Below are positions 19,301 through 27,931 of a DNA stretch of 64,000 nt, one piece after another; within the stretch, counting starts at the first letter, position 1; each line of letters starts with the position of its first letter. Source of the DNA: Ruminococcus sp. (GTDB lineage Bacteria; Bacillota; Clostridia; Oscillospirales; Ruminococcaceae); the NCBI GenBank assembly GCA_016290875.1, contig JAEEVL010000001.1, positions 1-64,000 of the forward strand, read 5' to 3'. Below the pieces are notes generated by a model. That model saw only the letters and a program-made list of their open reading frames with translations. It was not told the origin of the DNA and did no database searches. The position numbers were made by a program, and so were the translations under genes.

Positions 19301-20020
19301 GATGAGGAGTCTGATACGGAAGCCGAGCCGGATGAGCAGATATGCAGCGAGATAAGCGCAATAATGAACAACAGCTACGATACGGCTCTGTCTGAAATGC
19401 CTGCAAAGCTCAGTGTAACTCAGATAACGAGGAAATTCCGCGGTGAGACTGAGCGCCTTGATTTTAGACTTCGCAGACCGAAGTTCACAACAGGAAAGAG
19501 GGCTCTAACAGGTGCTGAGAGGGGAACGGCTATACATACGTTCTTCCAGTACTGCGATTTCTCACAGGCGCAGCAGTCTCCGTCTGATGAGATTGAGCGT
19601 ATAAAGGATATGGGGTATATAAGCAGCAGCGAAGCTGATTCTATCGACCATGAAAATGTGGCGGCATTCTTTGAAAGCAGCTTGTATAAGCGTATATCGG
19701 CAGCCTCCAGCGTATGGCGCGAGAGAAAATTCATGGTAGCCGTATCACAGCTGGATATTGATAAAGAGCTGATGGAAAAGCTTCGTAATTCCGACGGTAT
19801 GATAAAGGGCATCATAGATCTTATGTTTGAGGAAAACGGTGAACTCATCATTGTTGACTACAAATCTGACCGCGGAATATCGGCTGAGAAAGCCGCTGAG
19901 CGTTACAGTACGCAGCTGAAACTTTATCGTTCCGCTATTGAACTGACCACGAATATGAAAGTCAGGGAACTGTATCTTTACTCGTTTGAGTTGAAGGAAG
20001 AAATAAAACTGGATATATAA
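16379..20020 (+). CDS. addA: ATP-dependent helicase/nuclease subunit AddA
   Basis: UvrD-type helicase fused to a RecB-family nuclease, partner of AddB. It shows Walker A SAAAGSGKTAVL, the DEYQDSN motif II, GDVKQSIYGFR, TLHGSKGLEYPFVF and the YVGLTRAR motif. The C-terminal nuclease has GIIDLMFEENGELIIVDYKSD-type residues. The length of 1213 aa is normal. GAAGGAGGTGAGG precedes the ATG, and the one-base overlap with addB indicates translational coupling. Confidence 0.97.
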   Translation: MAWTQQQENAINARDTSLIVSAAAGSGKTAVLTERLIQLISDSESGVRADRMIVVTFTNDAAAELKKRLDMKLRALINEHPDDKHLLRQQVLLQNAHISTINSFCFDLLRDNITDQGITSGFGVLDESDNKVLKAQAMDELLDYYTENEYELISFLYDKFCIKNEKRLVEVISRCDDFLASVALRDKWLEKAEAEYSKDFADSVYCRTLMASANEMLSRALKISDDCLGLVKLIFPDMSAPAAQKLFTQAELENDHISALMGIFSSGRLPDEAEIAENSAFPTLASAGKAPHNKELREVYKRRREQYKSIVRTVIDSISTVESDYRESAEVTAKLTGVIRKYEELIWERKCEKNSISFDDGERLALELLAEVSEDGTVTQSETAKRIADYYDIIMIDEYQDSNNKEDLIFKLLSRNYKCGADGEPMYGDNVFLVGDVKQSIYGFRLANPKNFVHTLRTSDTYSQDSESVNQAIVLNRNFRSTQGVIDFVNYVFGQIMTDKCGGIDYTDDEKLYCGAQEYAGMDDMQFRTQISLVNCDEDEDEENDEPQRDPEAVYTAGVIAKMLREGALVAEKDGPPRSCRPSDFCILVRKNRFINIYAGELERLGITAKHSEESGYLQSREIAILTDLLRIINNPLLDIPLTAVLTSPMYMFALPEIAFIRSLDKKLPLFSVLRKLADGDYSDCADMFLTERCREFLEALDRFRLDAVTMTIGELISSIYDTTDFISVMQLGSDAEKKRANLRALIQYARSYEESVAFEGTGGLGGFLRHIDRVIENGDESQGKTSAAAGDYVMIQTLHGSKGLEYPFVFIAETSTKFKYDSDIVMCSDDGRIGYILYDKEILRKYRTFQQVMLSSELKQSTRSEEMRLFYVGLTRARQRLFINLKTGEKAIKRLSSQLEGALISGGDCEDIITGADCFADWIWASLMHHSKFADIAAELGLVPEGNDIPFARGGEDIFDVVYAVNESLSAESDEESDTEAEPDEQICSEISAIMNNSYDTALSEMPAKLSVTQITRKFRGETERLDFRLRRPKFTTGKRALTGAERGTAIHTFFQYCDFSQAQQSPSDEIERIKDMGYISSSEADSIDHENVAAFFESSLYKRISAASSVWRERKFMVAVSQLDIDKELMEKLRNSDGMIKGIIDLMFEENGELIIVDYKSDRGISAEKAAERYSTQLKLYRSAIELTTNMKVRELYLYSFELKEEIKLDI

Positions 20021-20025
20021 CGCTG

Positions 20026-20057
20026 AAAAAGCCGGCTCCATAAGGAGTCGGCTTTTT
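20026..20057 (+). terminator. Terminator after addA
   Basis: AAAAAGCCGGCTCC (20026-20039) pairs with GGAGTCGGCTTTTT (20044-20057) with one G-U pair and an ATAA loop. Confidence 0.9.
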
Positions 20058-20093
20058 ACAGGATTAGGAGAAGATATAGATATTAACTGATAA

Positions 20094-21527
20094 TCAGTTA
20101 ATTGCTATGTCGCGTTCGTCATCAGACTCATTTTTGCCTGATCTTGCTTCATCGAGAGTAACGTCCATTTTGACGTCCTCGCCGCGGCGGCTTACGGTAA
20201 CAGTTACCTTGTCTCCGGCTTCGTACTTGCTCTTGATGTTGGTAATATCGGTAGTTGAAGTCACCTTGTCACCTTCGATGTCTATGACAACGTCACCAAT
20301 CTGAATACCGGCTTTATCGGCAGCACCGCCTTCCTTGATGTTTACGACGTAAGCACCCATAGGCATATTATAGCGGCGCGAATCTGATTCAGAAACATTT
20401 ACAGTTGTCCAGCCGAACTGAGGTCTGCCGGTAACGTAATTATAGTGGATGAGGTCATCGATAATTGACTTAGCCTCATCGATCGGAATAGCGAATCCAA
20501 GTCCTTCTATGGTATTTGAAGCCATTTTCGCTGAGTTGATACCAATAACCTGTCCGCAGCTGTTAAGCAGAGGACCGCCGGAATTACCTTCGTTGATAGC
20601 AGCGTCAGTCTGTATAAGCTTCATGTTTTTGTCATTTACAGAAATCTCACGGTCGAGAGCAGAAACTATACCGCTCGTAACAGAACCAAAGAGCTCGAAA
20701 CCGAGAGGATTGCCGACAGCGATAACAAGCTCGCCGACTCTCAGGTCTTTGCTGTTTCCGAAAGTAGCAGGAGTAAGACCGCTCTCGTTTACTTTAAGGA
20801 CAGCTATATCAGAGTCAGTATCATATGCGATTATTTTGGCTGAATGGTCGGTCTGATCGCTGAATCGTATAGTTACCTCAATAGCTTCACCGGCGCGGTA
20901 CTGGCTGCTGTCATCGTAAACGCAGTGAGCGTTTGTAACGATGTAACCGTCTTCGGAAATAATGATGCCGGTACCTCGTCCTATCATTTGTTCCTGACTT
21001 GAAGAACCCTGTCCCCAGCCAAAGAAGTCATAATACTGAGCGGTGTATTCAAATTTTGCCGATACACCAACAACTGAGGGCAATATCTCCTCATATATGT
21101 CAGGTATCTGCTTAGCGTCTTCTCTGCCGGCGAGTTCAATAAGGCTCTTGAAATCATCATCGTCTGATCTTGATACCTTAGTAGCTGCTTCAGTTTCCTT
21201 TTGTGTAGACTTCTGATTTTCACCATCGTATGCAGAGAAACCGTTTTTATCATTATGATCCTGATAGATCCTGTAACCCTGTACCGAGCCGACTCCGACA
21301 ATAGCGAGACAGAGAACAAAAGCTATACCCTTGAGTATAGGATGATTTCTTTTTGGCGCTTTGACTTTTGGAGTGTTTTCTGATACATAGGTGTAGCCGT
21401 TGTCAGCAGCTGTATTCTGATAGACAGGCTGAGTGTCGGCCGGTTGTTCGTTTATATCATTCTGTACGGGAGAAACGTTCTCCTCAGGAATATTTGCATT
21501 CTCGAATTCGTTGAAATTGTCAGACAT
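20094..21527 (-). CDS. htrA: HtrA/DegP-like membrane-anchored serine protease
   Basis: Envelope quality-control protease. It has an acidic cytoplasmic N terminus (about 1-60), one membrane helix (about 64-84) and a trypsin-like domain with the His in TNAHC, the Asp in DSDIAVLK and the Ser in NEGNSGGPLLN. One C-terminal PDZ domain follows (about 370-460). The length is 477 aa. AAAGGA precedes the ATG. It is monocistronic on minus, converging on addA. Stress control is usual for the family, but no operator is visible here. Confidence 0.95.
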   Translation of the reverse strand: MSDNFNEFENANIPEENVSPVQNDINEQPADTQPVYQNTAADNGYTYVSENTPKVKAPKRNHPILKGIAFVLCLAIVGVGSVQGYRIYQDHNDKNGFSAYDGENQKSTQKETEAATKVSRSDDDDFKSLIELAGREDAKQIPDIYEEILPSVVGVSAKFEYTAQYYDFFGWGQGSSSQEQMIGRGTGIIISEDGYIVTNAHCVYDDSSQYRAGEAIEVTIRFSDQTDHSAKIIAYDTDSDIAVLKVNESGLTPATFGNSKDLRVGELVIAVGNPLGFELFGSVTSGIVSALDREISVNDKNMKLIQTDAAINEGNSGGPLLNSCGQVIGINSAKMASNTIEGLGFAIPIDEAKSIIDDLIHYNYVTGRPQFGWTTVNVSESDSRRYNMPMGAYVVNIKEGGAADKAGIQIGDVVIDIEGDKVTSTTDITNIKSKYEAGDKVTVTVSRRGEDVKMDVTLDEARSGKNESDDERDIAIN

Positions 21528-21635
21528 ATCATGGATCCTTTCACAAATATATCAGTTGGACGGGGATGTCCTTCTCACATATATTATTATAACTTTTTTT
21601 GTGATAAAAATATGATAGCAGACAGAAAAAATGAG

Positions 21636-21670
21636 GATAAAAAACTGCCGCATATCATCAATGCGGCAGT
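21636..21670 (-). terminator. Terminator of the LtaS-like/thioesterase operon
   Basis: On minus, stem ACTGCCGCAT/ATGCGGCAGT (10 bp, loop 7) is followed by TTTTTTAT. It lies just downstream of the thioesterase stop. Confidence 0.88.
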
Positions 21671-21676
21671 GGTGTT

Positions 21677-22069
21677 TCAGTTGAGTTTTGACTTTGCTTT
21701 TGCGGTGAATTTTTCTCCGTATACGAGGAATCTCTTGTGGACACCCTCTCCGATAGTGCCTGCATTGTCAGAAGCCTTGACGGTAAAGGTGAATTCTCTT
21801 CCGTTCACTTCAGTGAGAACGGCTTCGGCTTTTATGTCCATACCGCAGGGGGTAGCTGAGATGTGCTTTACGTTCATCTCTGTGCCGACAGTAGTTTCGT
21901 CAGCTTCGAGGTATTCAGCGAGACAGCTGCAAGCAGCCTTTTCCATGAGCATTATCATTGACGGAGTTGCGAATACTTCGAGACTTCCGCTGCCGACATT
22001 TACAGCAAGGTCTTTGTCTGTAACTTTGAGATCAGCGAAGCCGCTGATACCGGTCTTTATATCTTTCAT
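21677..22069 (-). CDS. Hotdog-fold thioesterase, fluoroacetyl-CoA thioesterase-like
   Basis: Small hotdog-fold protein of 130 aa. The pattern ATPSMIMLMEKAA followed by VGTEMNVKHISATP places T35, E43 and H69 where FlK-type thioesterases have their catalytic Thr/Glu/His. The natural acyl-CoA substrate of these common clostridial homologues is not known; the fluoroacetyl label reflects homology only. It begins nine bases after the LtaS-like gene, with AAGGAG upstream, so it is probably co-transcribed. Confidence 0.83.
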   Translation of the reverse strand: MKDIKTGISGFADLKVTDKDLAVNVGSGSLEVFATPSMIMLMEKAACSCLAEYLEADETTVGTEMNVKHISATPCGMDIKAEAVLTEVNGREFTFTVKASDNAGTIGEGVHKRFLVYGEKFTAKAKSKLN

Positions 22070-22078
22070 ATTATCTCC

Positions 22079-24022
22079 TTAATCGTCGTCGAGCGGTGAA
22101 GTCGAGTACAGGCTGCCGACAACGCGGTCATAAGTAAGCATATTGAGATCATCATTCTCAGGAATGTCAGCATTGTAAGCCGTCGAGTAGATAGGAGTCT
22201 TTTTGAGGTAAGACATCATTTTCTCGATGAAAGCATCATGAGGAGCATCGATGATATCGAATACTACATAAGGTACATAGAAGAATGAGTATTTTTCCTG
22301 AGGAACTTTTGAGAAATCAGCATCGTAGTTTGCCCAGTAGAAGTACTTCTGTTCATAGAGGATATCGCAGTTCTGACCGTTGAGACCGAGTTCGTTGTAA
22401 ACGCTTGTCTCGCCTCTGAGTGAGGGGAAGTGATCGCCTACGAAGAATACGAGAGTAGGTTCGTCGATCTTCTTGAGAGCTTCGAGGAAGTCGTTGAGAC
22501 CTTCATTTGTATGCTGGATCCACTGGAGGTAGTTGCCGAACTCATCATCCGGATCCTCACCCTGGTCATAGGGCTGGTGGTTCTGCATGGTAGTTGTATG
22601 GATGTAGATAGGATCATCAGAAGTCTTTACGAGGTCAAGGAGCTGATTGAAAATAGTCTTGTCGTCAACGTAAGTACCATAGTGGTCAACATCAACTGTA
22701 AAATCGGTAGTATCGCTGTAATCGTCGTGGAAGAGCATTTCCTTGAAGCCGAATCTTCCGTATATCTTGTGTCTGCTGTAGAATTCAGCCATAAACGGAT
22801 GAACGTATGCTGTATTGTAGCCCCACTGATTGTAGTACCTTGCCATAGCCGGGAGAGAGTGGTCAGCGAGAACTCTCTGCGGCATATTGGGATCCTTGAT
22901 ACCCTTTACCGGGAGACCGAACATAAGCTCAAACTCAGCACGTACAGTCCAGCTTGCATAAGTAGGAGTGATGAGTGTGCCGCTGCAGCCTTCTTTACGG
23001 GCTTTATCAAAGTATTTGTAGTATGAATCATCAACTTTGAGCTGGTCGAAAACACGGAAATCTGCATAGGACTCGCTCATGATGAAGATAACATTAGGTT
23101 TCTTTCCGCCGTTGAAGTCACCGCTCTTGTCGACTTTAACGTCAAGAATGCGGTCAATGTTGGCTTTATTGTAGTCATCAGGCTCAACGAGACGGTTGGC
23201 ATAGCTTTCAGAAGCTGTCTGTACGAGGAAAGCGATAAAGCTGTTGTTGTCGAATTTCTCATTCAGCAGGAAAGCGTTTGTAGCCTTGGTGGTGTCTATC
23301 TTGAAGAACTTGTACACAGGCTTGTAGAAACCAGAGAAAGTTACCATAGCAAAGCCGAATACCACGCAGCCTAATCCGGCAGCAACACGATGGAGCGGCT
23401 TGAACTTTATCTTGGGGTTAAGGTAGAATATTGCGAGGAATATGAGTATCGCAACGATGTAGCAGAGAACGAGCTGCCACGTGATCTTGATGTATGCGAA
23501 CGATGAAAGACTCTTTACGTTCTTAGCAAGACGCATATCAGAGAGCAGCAGGTGGTTGCCGTTCGTATTGTACTTGAACAGCTCGACCGTACCGAGCGCG
23601 ACGTACATCGCACTTTGCGCCAGTATCGCGAGCCAGCATTTTTTGAATATCGCGAGCATCAGAACAAATATTATTGCTGCGATCAGTATATCAAAGATGA
23701 AAACTGTCATATGAGCTGCAAAGAAACCGCCGAAATTCGAGAGTGTCTTAGCCTGGATTATCTCTGACATACAGGTTATGTATATCGGGAAGAGAATGAG
23801 TATCAGCAGGTTGACAAGACTGAATTTCTTGCTGTTTTCCTCACGCTTCTCATTCAGAGCCCTGACCCACTTGATGAATTTGTTGGGTTCTTTCTTGGAG
23901 TCGATAGGTGTTGTTGTACGTTCCTTGATCTCGCTTACGTCATCCATGACCTTTTTACTTTTGGTCTGAACGGCAGACGATTCAGGTTTAGATTTTGTCA
24001 TCTCTTTTGAAGTATCAGCCAT
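22079..24022 (-). CDS. LtaS-like sulfatase-family membrane protein
   Basis: Polytopic membrane protein with an extracellular alkaline-phosphatase/sulfatase domain, of the lipoteichoic acid synthase or phosphoglycerol transferase type. A basic cytoplasmic N terminus (1-67) is followed by about five membrane helices (68-230) and the catalytic domain (about 305-620). The metal Glu is E317 in MSESY, the probable Thr nucleophile is T359 in SWTVRAEFE, and FVGDHFP gives the late Asp/His pair. I use the ATG at 24022 (647 aa) with GAGGGA upstream; longer in-frame starts up to 24127 have no site. Its exact polymer product is unknown. Confidence 0.87.
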   Translation of the reverse strand: MADTSKEMTKSKPESSAVQTKSKKVMDDVSEIKERTTTPIDSKKEPNKFIKWVRALNEKREENSKKFSLVNLLILILFPIYITCMSEIIQAKTLSNFGGFFAAHMTVFIFDILIAAIIFVLMLAIFKKCWLAILAQSAMYVALGTVELFKYNTNGNHLLLSDMRLAKNVKSLSSFAYIKITWQLVLCYIVAILIFLAIFYLNPKIKFKPLHRVAAGLGCVVFGFAMVTFSGFYKPVYKFFKIDTTKATNAFLLNEKFDNNSFIAFLVQTASESYANRLVEPDDYNKANIDRILDVKVDKSGDFNGGKKPNVIFIMSESYADFRVFDQLKVDDSYYKYFDKARKEGCSGTLITPTYASWTVRAEFELMFGLPVKGIKDPNMPQRVLADHSLPAMARYYNQWGYNTAYVHPFMAEFYSRHKIYGRFGFKEMLFHDDYSDTTDFTVDVDHYGTYVDDKTIFNQLLDLVKTSDDPIYIHTTTMQNHQPYDQGEDPDDEFGNYLQWIQHTNEGLNDFLEALKKIDEPTLVFFVGDHFPSLRGETSVYNELGLNGQNCDILYEQKYFYWANYDADFSKVPQEKYSFFYVPYVVFDIIDAPHDAFIEKMMSYLKKTPIYSTAYNADIPENDDLNMLTYDRVVGSLYSTSPLDDD

Positions 24023-24079
24023 TATAAATCCCTCTATCATAATAAAAGTCTTAACTAATCGTGACGGCATAAACCGCCG

Positions 24080-24108
24080 CTTATAATGATACCACAAACA
24101 TTTGTAAA
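24080..24108 (-). promoter_or_regulatory. Promoter of the LtaS-like gene
   Basis: Read on minus: TTTACA (complement of 24103-24108), 17-bp spacer, TATAAG (complement of 24080-24085). Confidence 0.7.
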
Positions 24109-24241
24109 CTTCAAGCACGATAGTCAAATTTCAAAAAACTTACACATTTTTTGTCGTATTAGTAAATGTAGACGAAAATAAAATATTATTATTGTGCATT
24201 TTTACTCTGCCAACTGACTGCATAATAATTTGCGGCGGATG

Positions 24242-24270
24242 TTGCTATTTTTTCTGAACTGTGATATAAT
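24242..24270 (+). promoter_or_regulatory. Promoter of the SDR-cdd operon
   Basis: TTGCTA (24242-24247), 17-bp spacer, TATAAT (24265-24270). The ribosome site AAGGAG follows at 24291. Confidence 0.82.
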
Positions 24271-24302
24271 TAATCTATATCTGCTGATCAAGGAGTTTTA
24301 TA

Positions 24303-25010
24303 ATGCAGCGAAAAGTATTAGTAACAGGCGGCAGCGGAGGTATCGGAGCGGCAATTTGCCGTAGATTCGCCGCTGATGGCTGCCTTGTCTATATCAATTA
24401 TCGGAGCTCTCAGGGAAAAGCCGAGCAGCTTGCCGCAGAAACAGGCGGTATCGCCGTGCGATTTGATGTTTCGGATACGGAAGCAGTCCGCAGGGCGGCA
24501 GAGGAGATAGGTTCCTTGGATATACTTGTAAATAACGCCGGAGTTTCCGAAGTGGAGCTTTTCACGTCTCTCAGCGATGACAGAGCAAGGCGTCTTCTCG
24601 ATACTGACCTTGCCGGAACGCTCAACTGTTCAAGGTCTTTCCTTCCGGGGATGATAAGACGTCACTCCGGATGTATCATCAATATATCGTCGATGTGGGG
24701 CGAAGTCGGAGCTTCCTGCGAGGTGGATTACTCTGCCGCTAAAGCCGGTGTCATAGGCTTTACGAAGGCACTTGCAAAAGAGACTGCTCCGTCCGGTATC
24801 CGTGTGAACTGCGTGTCGCCCGGTTTTATAATGACTGAGATGAACAGTCGCTATACACAGGAAGAACTTGAAGCAATCCGTGAGGAGATACCGCTCGGCA
24901 TCTTCGGAACTCCCGAACACGTTGCCGAAGCTGTGGAGTTCCTTGCGTCAGACCGTGCCTCTTACATTACCGGGCAGGTGCTCGGTGTGAACGGTGGAAT
25001 GGTCATATAA
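24303..25010 (+). CDS. Short-chain dehydrogenase/reductase, FabG-like
   Basis: NAD(P)-dependent oxidoreductase with a Rossmann fold. It has the cofactor loop TGGSGGIG (residues 8-15), NNAGVS, the catalytic Ser in INISS and the YxxxK pair in DYSAAKAG. The C-terminal GQVLGVNGG matches 3-oxoacyl-ACP reductase (FabG) homologues. With 235 aa and no fatty-acid genes nearby, the substrate is uncertain. It is first in a compact run with DUF896, cdd, GNAT and the radical SAM pair. Confidence 0.88.
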   Translation: MQRKVLVTGGSGGIGAAICRRFAADGCLVYINYRSSQGKAEQLAAETGGIAVRFDVSDTEAVRRAAEEIGSLDILVNNAGVSEVELFTSLSDDRARRLLDTDLAGTLNCSRSFLPGMIRRHSGCIINISSMWGEVGASCEVDYSAAKAGVIGFTKALAKETAPSGIRVNCVSPGFIMTEMNSRYTQEELEAIREEIPLGIFGTPEHVAEAVEFLASDRASYITGQVLGVNGGMVI

Positions 25011-25032
25011 TACATATTTTGAGGTGCTTGAA

Positions 25033-25236
25033 ATGGATCAGAAAAAAATTGACAGGATAAACGAGCTTGCAAGAAAATCAAAGGCCGAGGGACTTACCGA
25101 AGCTGAAAAGGCAGAGCAGACAGAGCTCCGCAACGAATACCGTGCATCAGTGACAGGAAATCTCCTCGCACAGCTCGAGAACACATATATAATGACCCCC
25201 GACGGAAAGAAACGCAAAGTCGGAAAGGGCAGGTGA
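25033..25236 (+). CDS. DUF896 (YnzC-like) protein
   Basis: Small, highly charged cytosolic protein of 67 aa with two N-terminal helices (INELARKSKAEGLTEAEKAE) and the ELRNEYRASVTGNLL core of DUF896. B. subtilis YnzC is encoded in an SOS operon; the function is unknown. The start at 25033 is set by GAGGTG six bases upstream. The stop overlaps a possible GTG start of cdd. Confidence 0.9.
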   Translation: MDQKKIDRINELARKSKAEGLTEAEKAEQTELRNEYRASVTGNLLAQLENTYIMTPDGKKRKVGKGR

Positions 25237-25241
25237 GCAGC

Positions 25242-25634
25242 ATGACAGACAGAGAACTCTTTGAAGAAGCCGTACGTGCTGCCGGATACTCCTATTCAAA
25301 GTATTCGAAATTCCGCGTAGGAGCTGCTCTGCTCACGGTAGACGGCAAGGTCTATACCGGCTGCAATATAGAGAATGCCTCCTATTCGCTGACGGTCTGT
25401 GCTGAACGTGTAGCAATGTTCAAGGCAGTTGCCGATGGTGCGACGAAGTTCAAGGCGATAGCGATAGCCGGAAGCTCTACTGAGGATTTTTCGATACCGT
25501 GTCCGCCCTGCGGAGCGTGTTTACAGGTACTCAGCGAATTCTGCAGTGAAAGTCTTCTTGTGATACTTTCCAAAGGCTGGTTCAGGCTGAGCGACTTCTT
25601 ACCGATGCGTTTCAGCGGAGACAATATCAAATGA
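25242..25634 (+). CDS. cdd: Cytidine deaminase
   Basis: Zinc enzyme of pyrimidine salvage that converts cytidine and deoxycytidine to the uridine forms. The substrate motif is GCNIENASYS. The zinc centre is the Cys and Glu of TVCAER plus PCPPCGAC. The ATG at 25242 (130 aa) has AGGTGAG five bases ahead; a GTG at 25233 overlapping the DUF896 stop is an alternative. It overlaps the next gene by four bases (ATGA). Confidence 0.94.
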   Translation: MTDRELFEEAVRAAGYSYSKYSKFRVGAALLTVDGKVYTGCNIENASYSLTVCAERVAMFKAVADGATKFKAIAIAGSSTEDFSIPCPPCGACLQVLSEFCSESLLVILSKGWFRLSDFLPMRFSGDNIK

Positions 25635-26083
25635 CAGAGATAATTGAAGCTGACAGCCGGGAAGAGTATATGCCGCTTCTTCTGATAGGCGACGAACAGG
25701 AAGAAATGGTGCGGAAATACCTTGATCGCTGTGAACTGTGGCTGCTTATGGAGGAAGGTGAAATACGGGCACTGTGTGCTGTTACCGATGAGGGCAACGG
25801 TACGCTCGAACTGAAAAATATCGCAGTTTATCCGGTGTTTCAGCACCGCGGCTACGGCAGAAAGCTGATAGAGTTCGTTTGCAGCCGCTATTCCGGGACT
25901 TTCAGCCGACTCATAGCGGGTACCGGAGACAGTCCGCTGACAGTACCGTTTTATGAAAAATGCGGCTTTGTGTGTATCCGTACAGTTAAGAACTGGTTCA
26001 CAGAGAACTATGACCACCCGATATTTGAAGAAGGAGTACAGCTCCGTGATATGCTGATCTTTGAGAAAGATCTGGAGGTTTGA
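25631..26083 (+). CDS. GNAT-family N-acetyltransferase
   Basis: Acetyl-CoA-dependent acetyltransferase fold of 150 aa, with the acetyl-CoA loop QHRGYGRKLI preceded by LKNIAVYPVF and a C-terminal FYEKCGFV strand. The acceptor is unknown. The start overlaps the cdd stop and the stop abuts the next gene, so it is translationally coupled on both sides. Confidence 0.88.
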   Translation: MTEIIEADSREEYMPLLLIGDEQEEMVRKYLDRCELWLLMEEGEIRALCAVTDEGNGTLELKNIAVYPVFQHRGYGRKLIEFVCSRYSGTFSRLIAGTGDSPLTVPFYEKCGFVCIRTVKNWFTENYDHPIFEEGVQLRDMLIFEKDLEV

Positions 26084-27931
26084 ATGACTGTTAAAGAAAA
26101 AATAGAAAAGCACCTTTTGTCTGTGCAGAAACCCTCACGTTATATAGGCGGTGAGGTCGGAAGCGTCATCAAGGACAAGTCTAAGATAGACGTTCGTTTT
26201 GCTTTTTGCTTCCCTGATACATACGATATAGGTATGTCACATCTTGGAATGAAGATACTCTACTCTCTCACGAATGAGAGGGAAAACTACTGGTGCGAGC
26301 GTTGCTTTGCGCCTTCTGAGGACTTTGAAGCTATTATGCGCGAGAACGACATACCGCTCTATGCGCTTGAGAGCCTTGATCCTATCAAGGATTTCGATTT
26401 CATTGGCTTTACTATGCAGTATGAGCTCTCCTACACGAATGTCCTTAATATGCTTGATCTTGCCGGCATACCGATATTTGCAAGTGAACGCGGTGACGAG
26501 CTCGGACAGATCGTTATGGCAGGAGGACCGTGTGTCTGTAATCCGGAGCCTCTTGCGGATTTCTTCGATATATTCGTTCTCGGTGAGGGCGAAGAGGTAA
26601 ACCTCGAGCTTATTGATCTTTACTGGGAAATGAAGCAGCAGGGCGCTTCAAGGCTTGATTTCCTTCGCCGCGCTGCACAGATAGACGGTGTATACGTTCC
26701 GCGCTTTTATCATTTCACTTATAAAGAGGACGGCACCATAAGCAAAGTTGAAGCTTCCGACGGAGCGCCTGATATAGTACACAAGCGCATTATAAGGGAT
26801 TTTGACAAGGTGTATTATCCGGAGAATTTTGTCGTGCCGTTTACAGAGATAGTACACGACAGAGTTTCCGTTGAGGTACTGAGAGGATGTATCAGAGGAT
26901 GCCGTTTCTGTCAGGCTGGCTTCATATACAGACCTTTCCGTGAGAAGCATACCGACACTATCTGCCGTGAGACCAAGTGTCTCTGCGAGAACACAGGTTA
27001 CGACGAGGTATCACTTGCTTCACTGAGTACAAGCGACCATTCGGAGATAGATCCTATGCTGACACAGCTTATTGACTATACAGCGAAGGAGAAGATAAAT
27101 CTCTCCCTGCCGTCGCTCAGAGTTGACAATTTCTCGGAATCTCTCCTTGAAAAGATAAAGAAAGTCCGTAAGAGCGGACTTACATTCGCAGCGGAGGGCG
27201 GTACACAGCGTCTCCGTGATGTAATTAACAAGAACGTCACCGAAGAAGAGATAATGAACACCTGTACTATTGCATTCAAGGGCGGATATTCTGCGGTGAA
27301 GCTCTACTTTATGATGGGACTTCCCACCGAGACTGACGAGGACATCGTTGGTATCGCAGAGCTTGCACAGAGGATAGTTGACCTCTTCTACAGCATAGAG
27401 GACAGACCGAAGGGTAGAGGCGGAGTTCAGGTATCCGTCAGCTGTGCAACATTTGTGCCTAAGCCGTTCACACCGTTCCAGTTTGAACCGCAGGATACGC
27501 GTGAAATGATCGAGCATAAGCAGAAACTCCTGCTTGATTCAGTCAAGACCAAGAAGATAAAGGTAAGCTACCACGATCCTAATGTCAGCCAGCTTGAAGT
27601 AATACTGGCAAAGGGCGACAGAAGACTGTGCAAAGCTATATACACAGCATGGAAGAAGGGCTGCAAGTTTGACAGCTGGGAGGAGCACTACCGGTTTGAC
27701 AAGTGGCTCGAAGCCTTTGCGGACTGCGGCATTGATCCGGCATTTTACGCCAACAGACGATTTGAATATGACGAGATACTGCCATGGGATCACCTGGATT
27801 ACTTCGTATCGAAGCGGTTCCTTATACGTGAGAACCAGACAGCACATCAGTCAAAGACTACTCCGAACTGCCGTCAGAGATGCTCGGGCTGCGGAGTGAA
27901 TAAAAAAGTGGGGAGGGAATGTTTTTGCTGA
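26084..27931 (+). CDS. B12-binding-domain radical SAM protein, TIGR03960 type
   Basis: Radical SAM enzyme of 615 aa with an N-terminal cobalamin-binding-like region and the cluster motif C269xxxC273xxC276 (CIRGCRFC). The C terminus has several further cysteines (CRQRCSGCG). In Firmicutes this family is usually next to or fused with the DUF2344 protein, as here, often near rng and rplU-rpmA; those are not present in this window. The reaction is unknown. It overlaps the next gene by 13 bases. Confidence 0.92.
   Translation: MTVKEKIEKHLLSVQKPSRYIGGEVGSVIKDKSKIDVRFAFCFPDTYDIGMSHLGMKILYSLTNERENYWCERCFAPSEDFEAIMRENDIPLYALESLDPIKDFDFIGFTMQYELSYTNVLNMLDLAGIPIFASERGDELGQIVMAGGPCVCNPEPLADFFDIFVLGEGEEVNLELIDLYWEMKQQGASRLDFLRRAAQIDGVYVPRFYHFTYKEDGTISKVEASDGAPDIVHKRIIRDFDKVYYPENFVVPFTEIVHDRVSVEVLRGCIRGCRFCQAGFIYRPFREKHTDTICRETKCLCENTGYDEVSLASLSTSDHSEIDPMLTQLIDYTAKEKINLSLPSLRVDNFSESLLEKIKKVRKSGLTFAAEGGTQRLRDVINKNVTEEEIMNTCTIAFKGGYSAVKLYFMMGLPTETDEDIVGIAELAQRIVDLFYSIEDRPKGRGGVQVSVSCATFVPKPFTPFQFEPQDTREMIEHKQKLLLDSVKTKKIKVSYHDPNVSQLEVILAKGDRRLCKAIYTAWKKGCKFDSWEEHYRFDKWLEAFADCGIDPAFYANRRFEYDEILPWDHLDYFVSKRFLIRENQTAHQSKTTPNCRQRCSGCGVNKKVGRECFC

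Noticed and set aside
25382..26113. 243-codon minus frame opposite cdd and GNAT
   Set aside because: Shadow of two well-defined genes; no ribosome site or domain.
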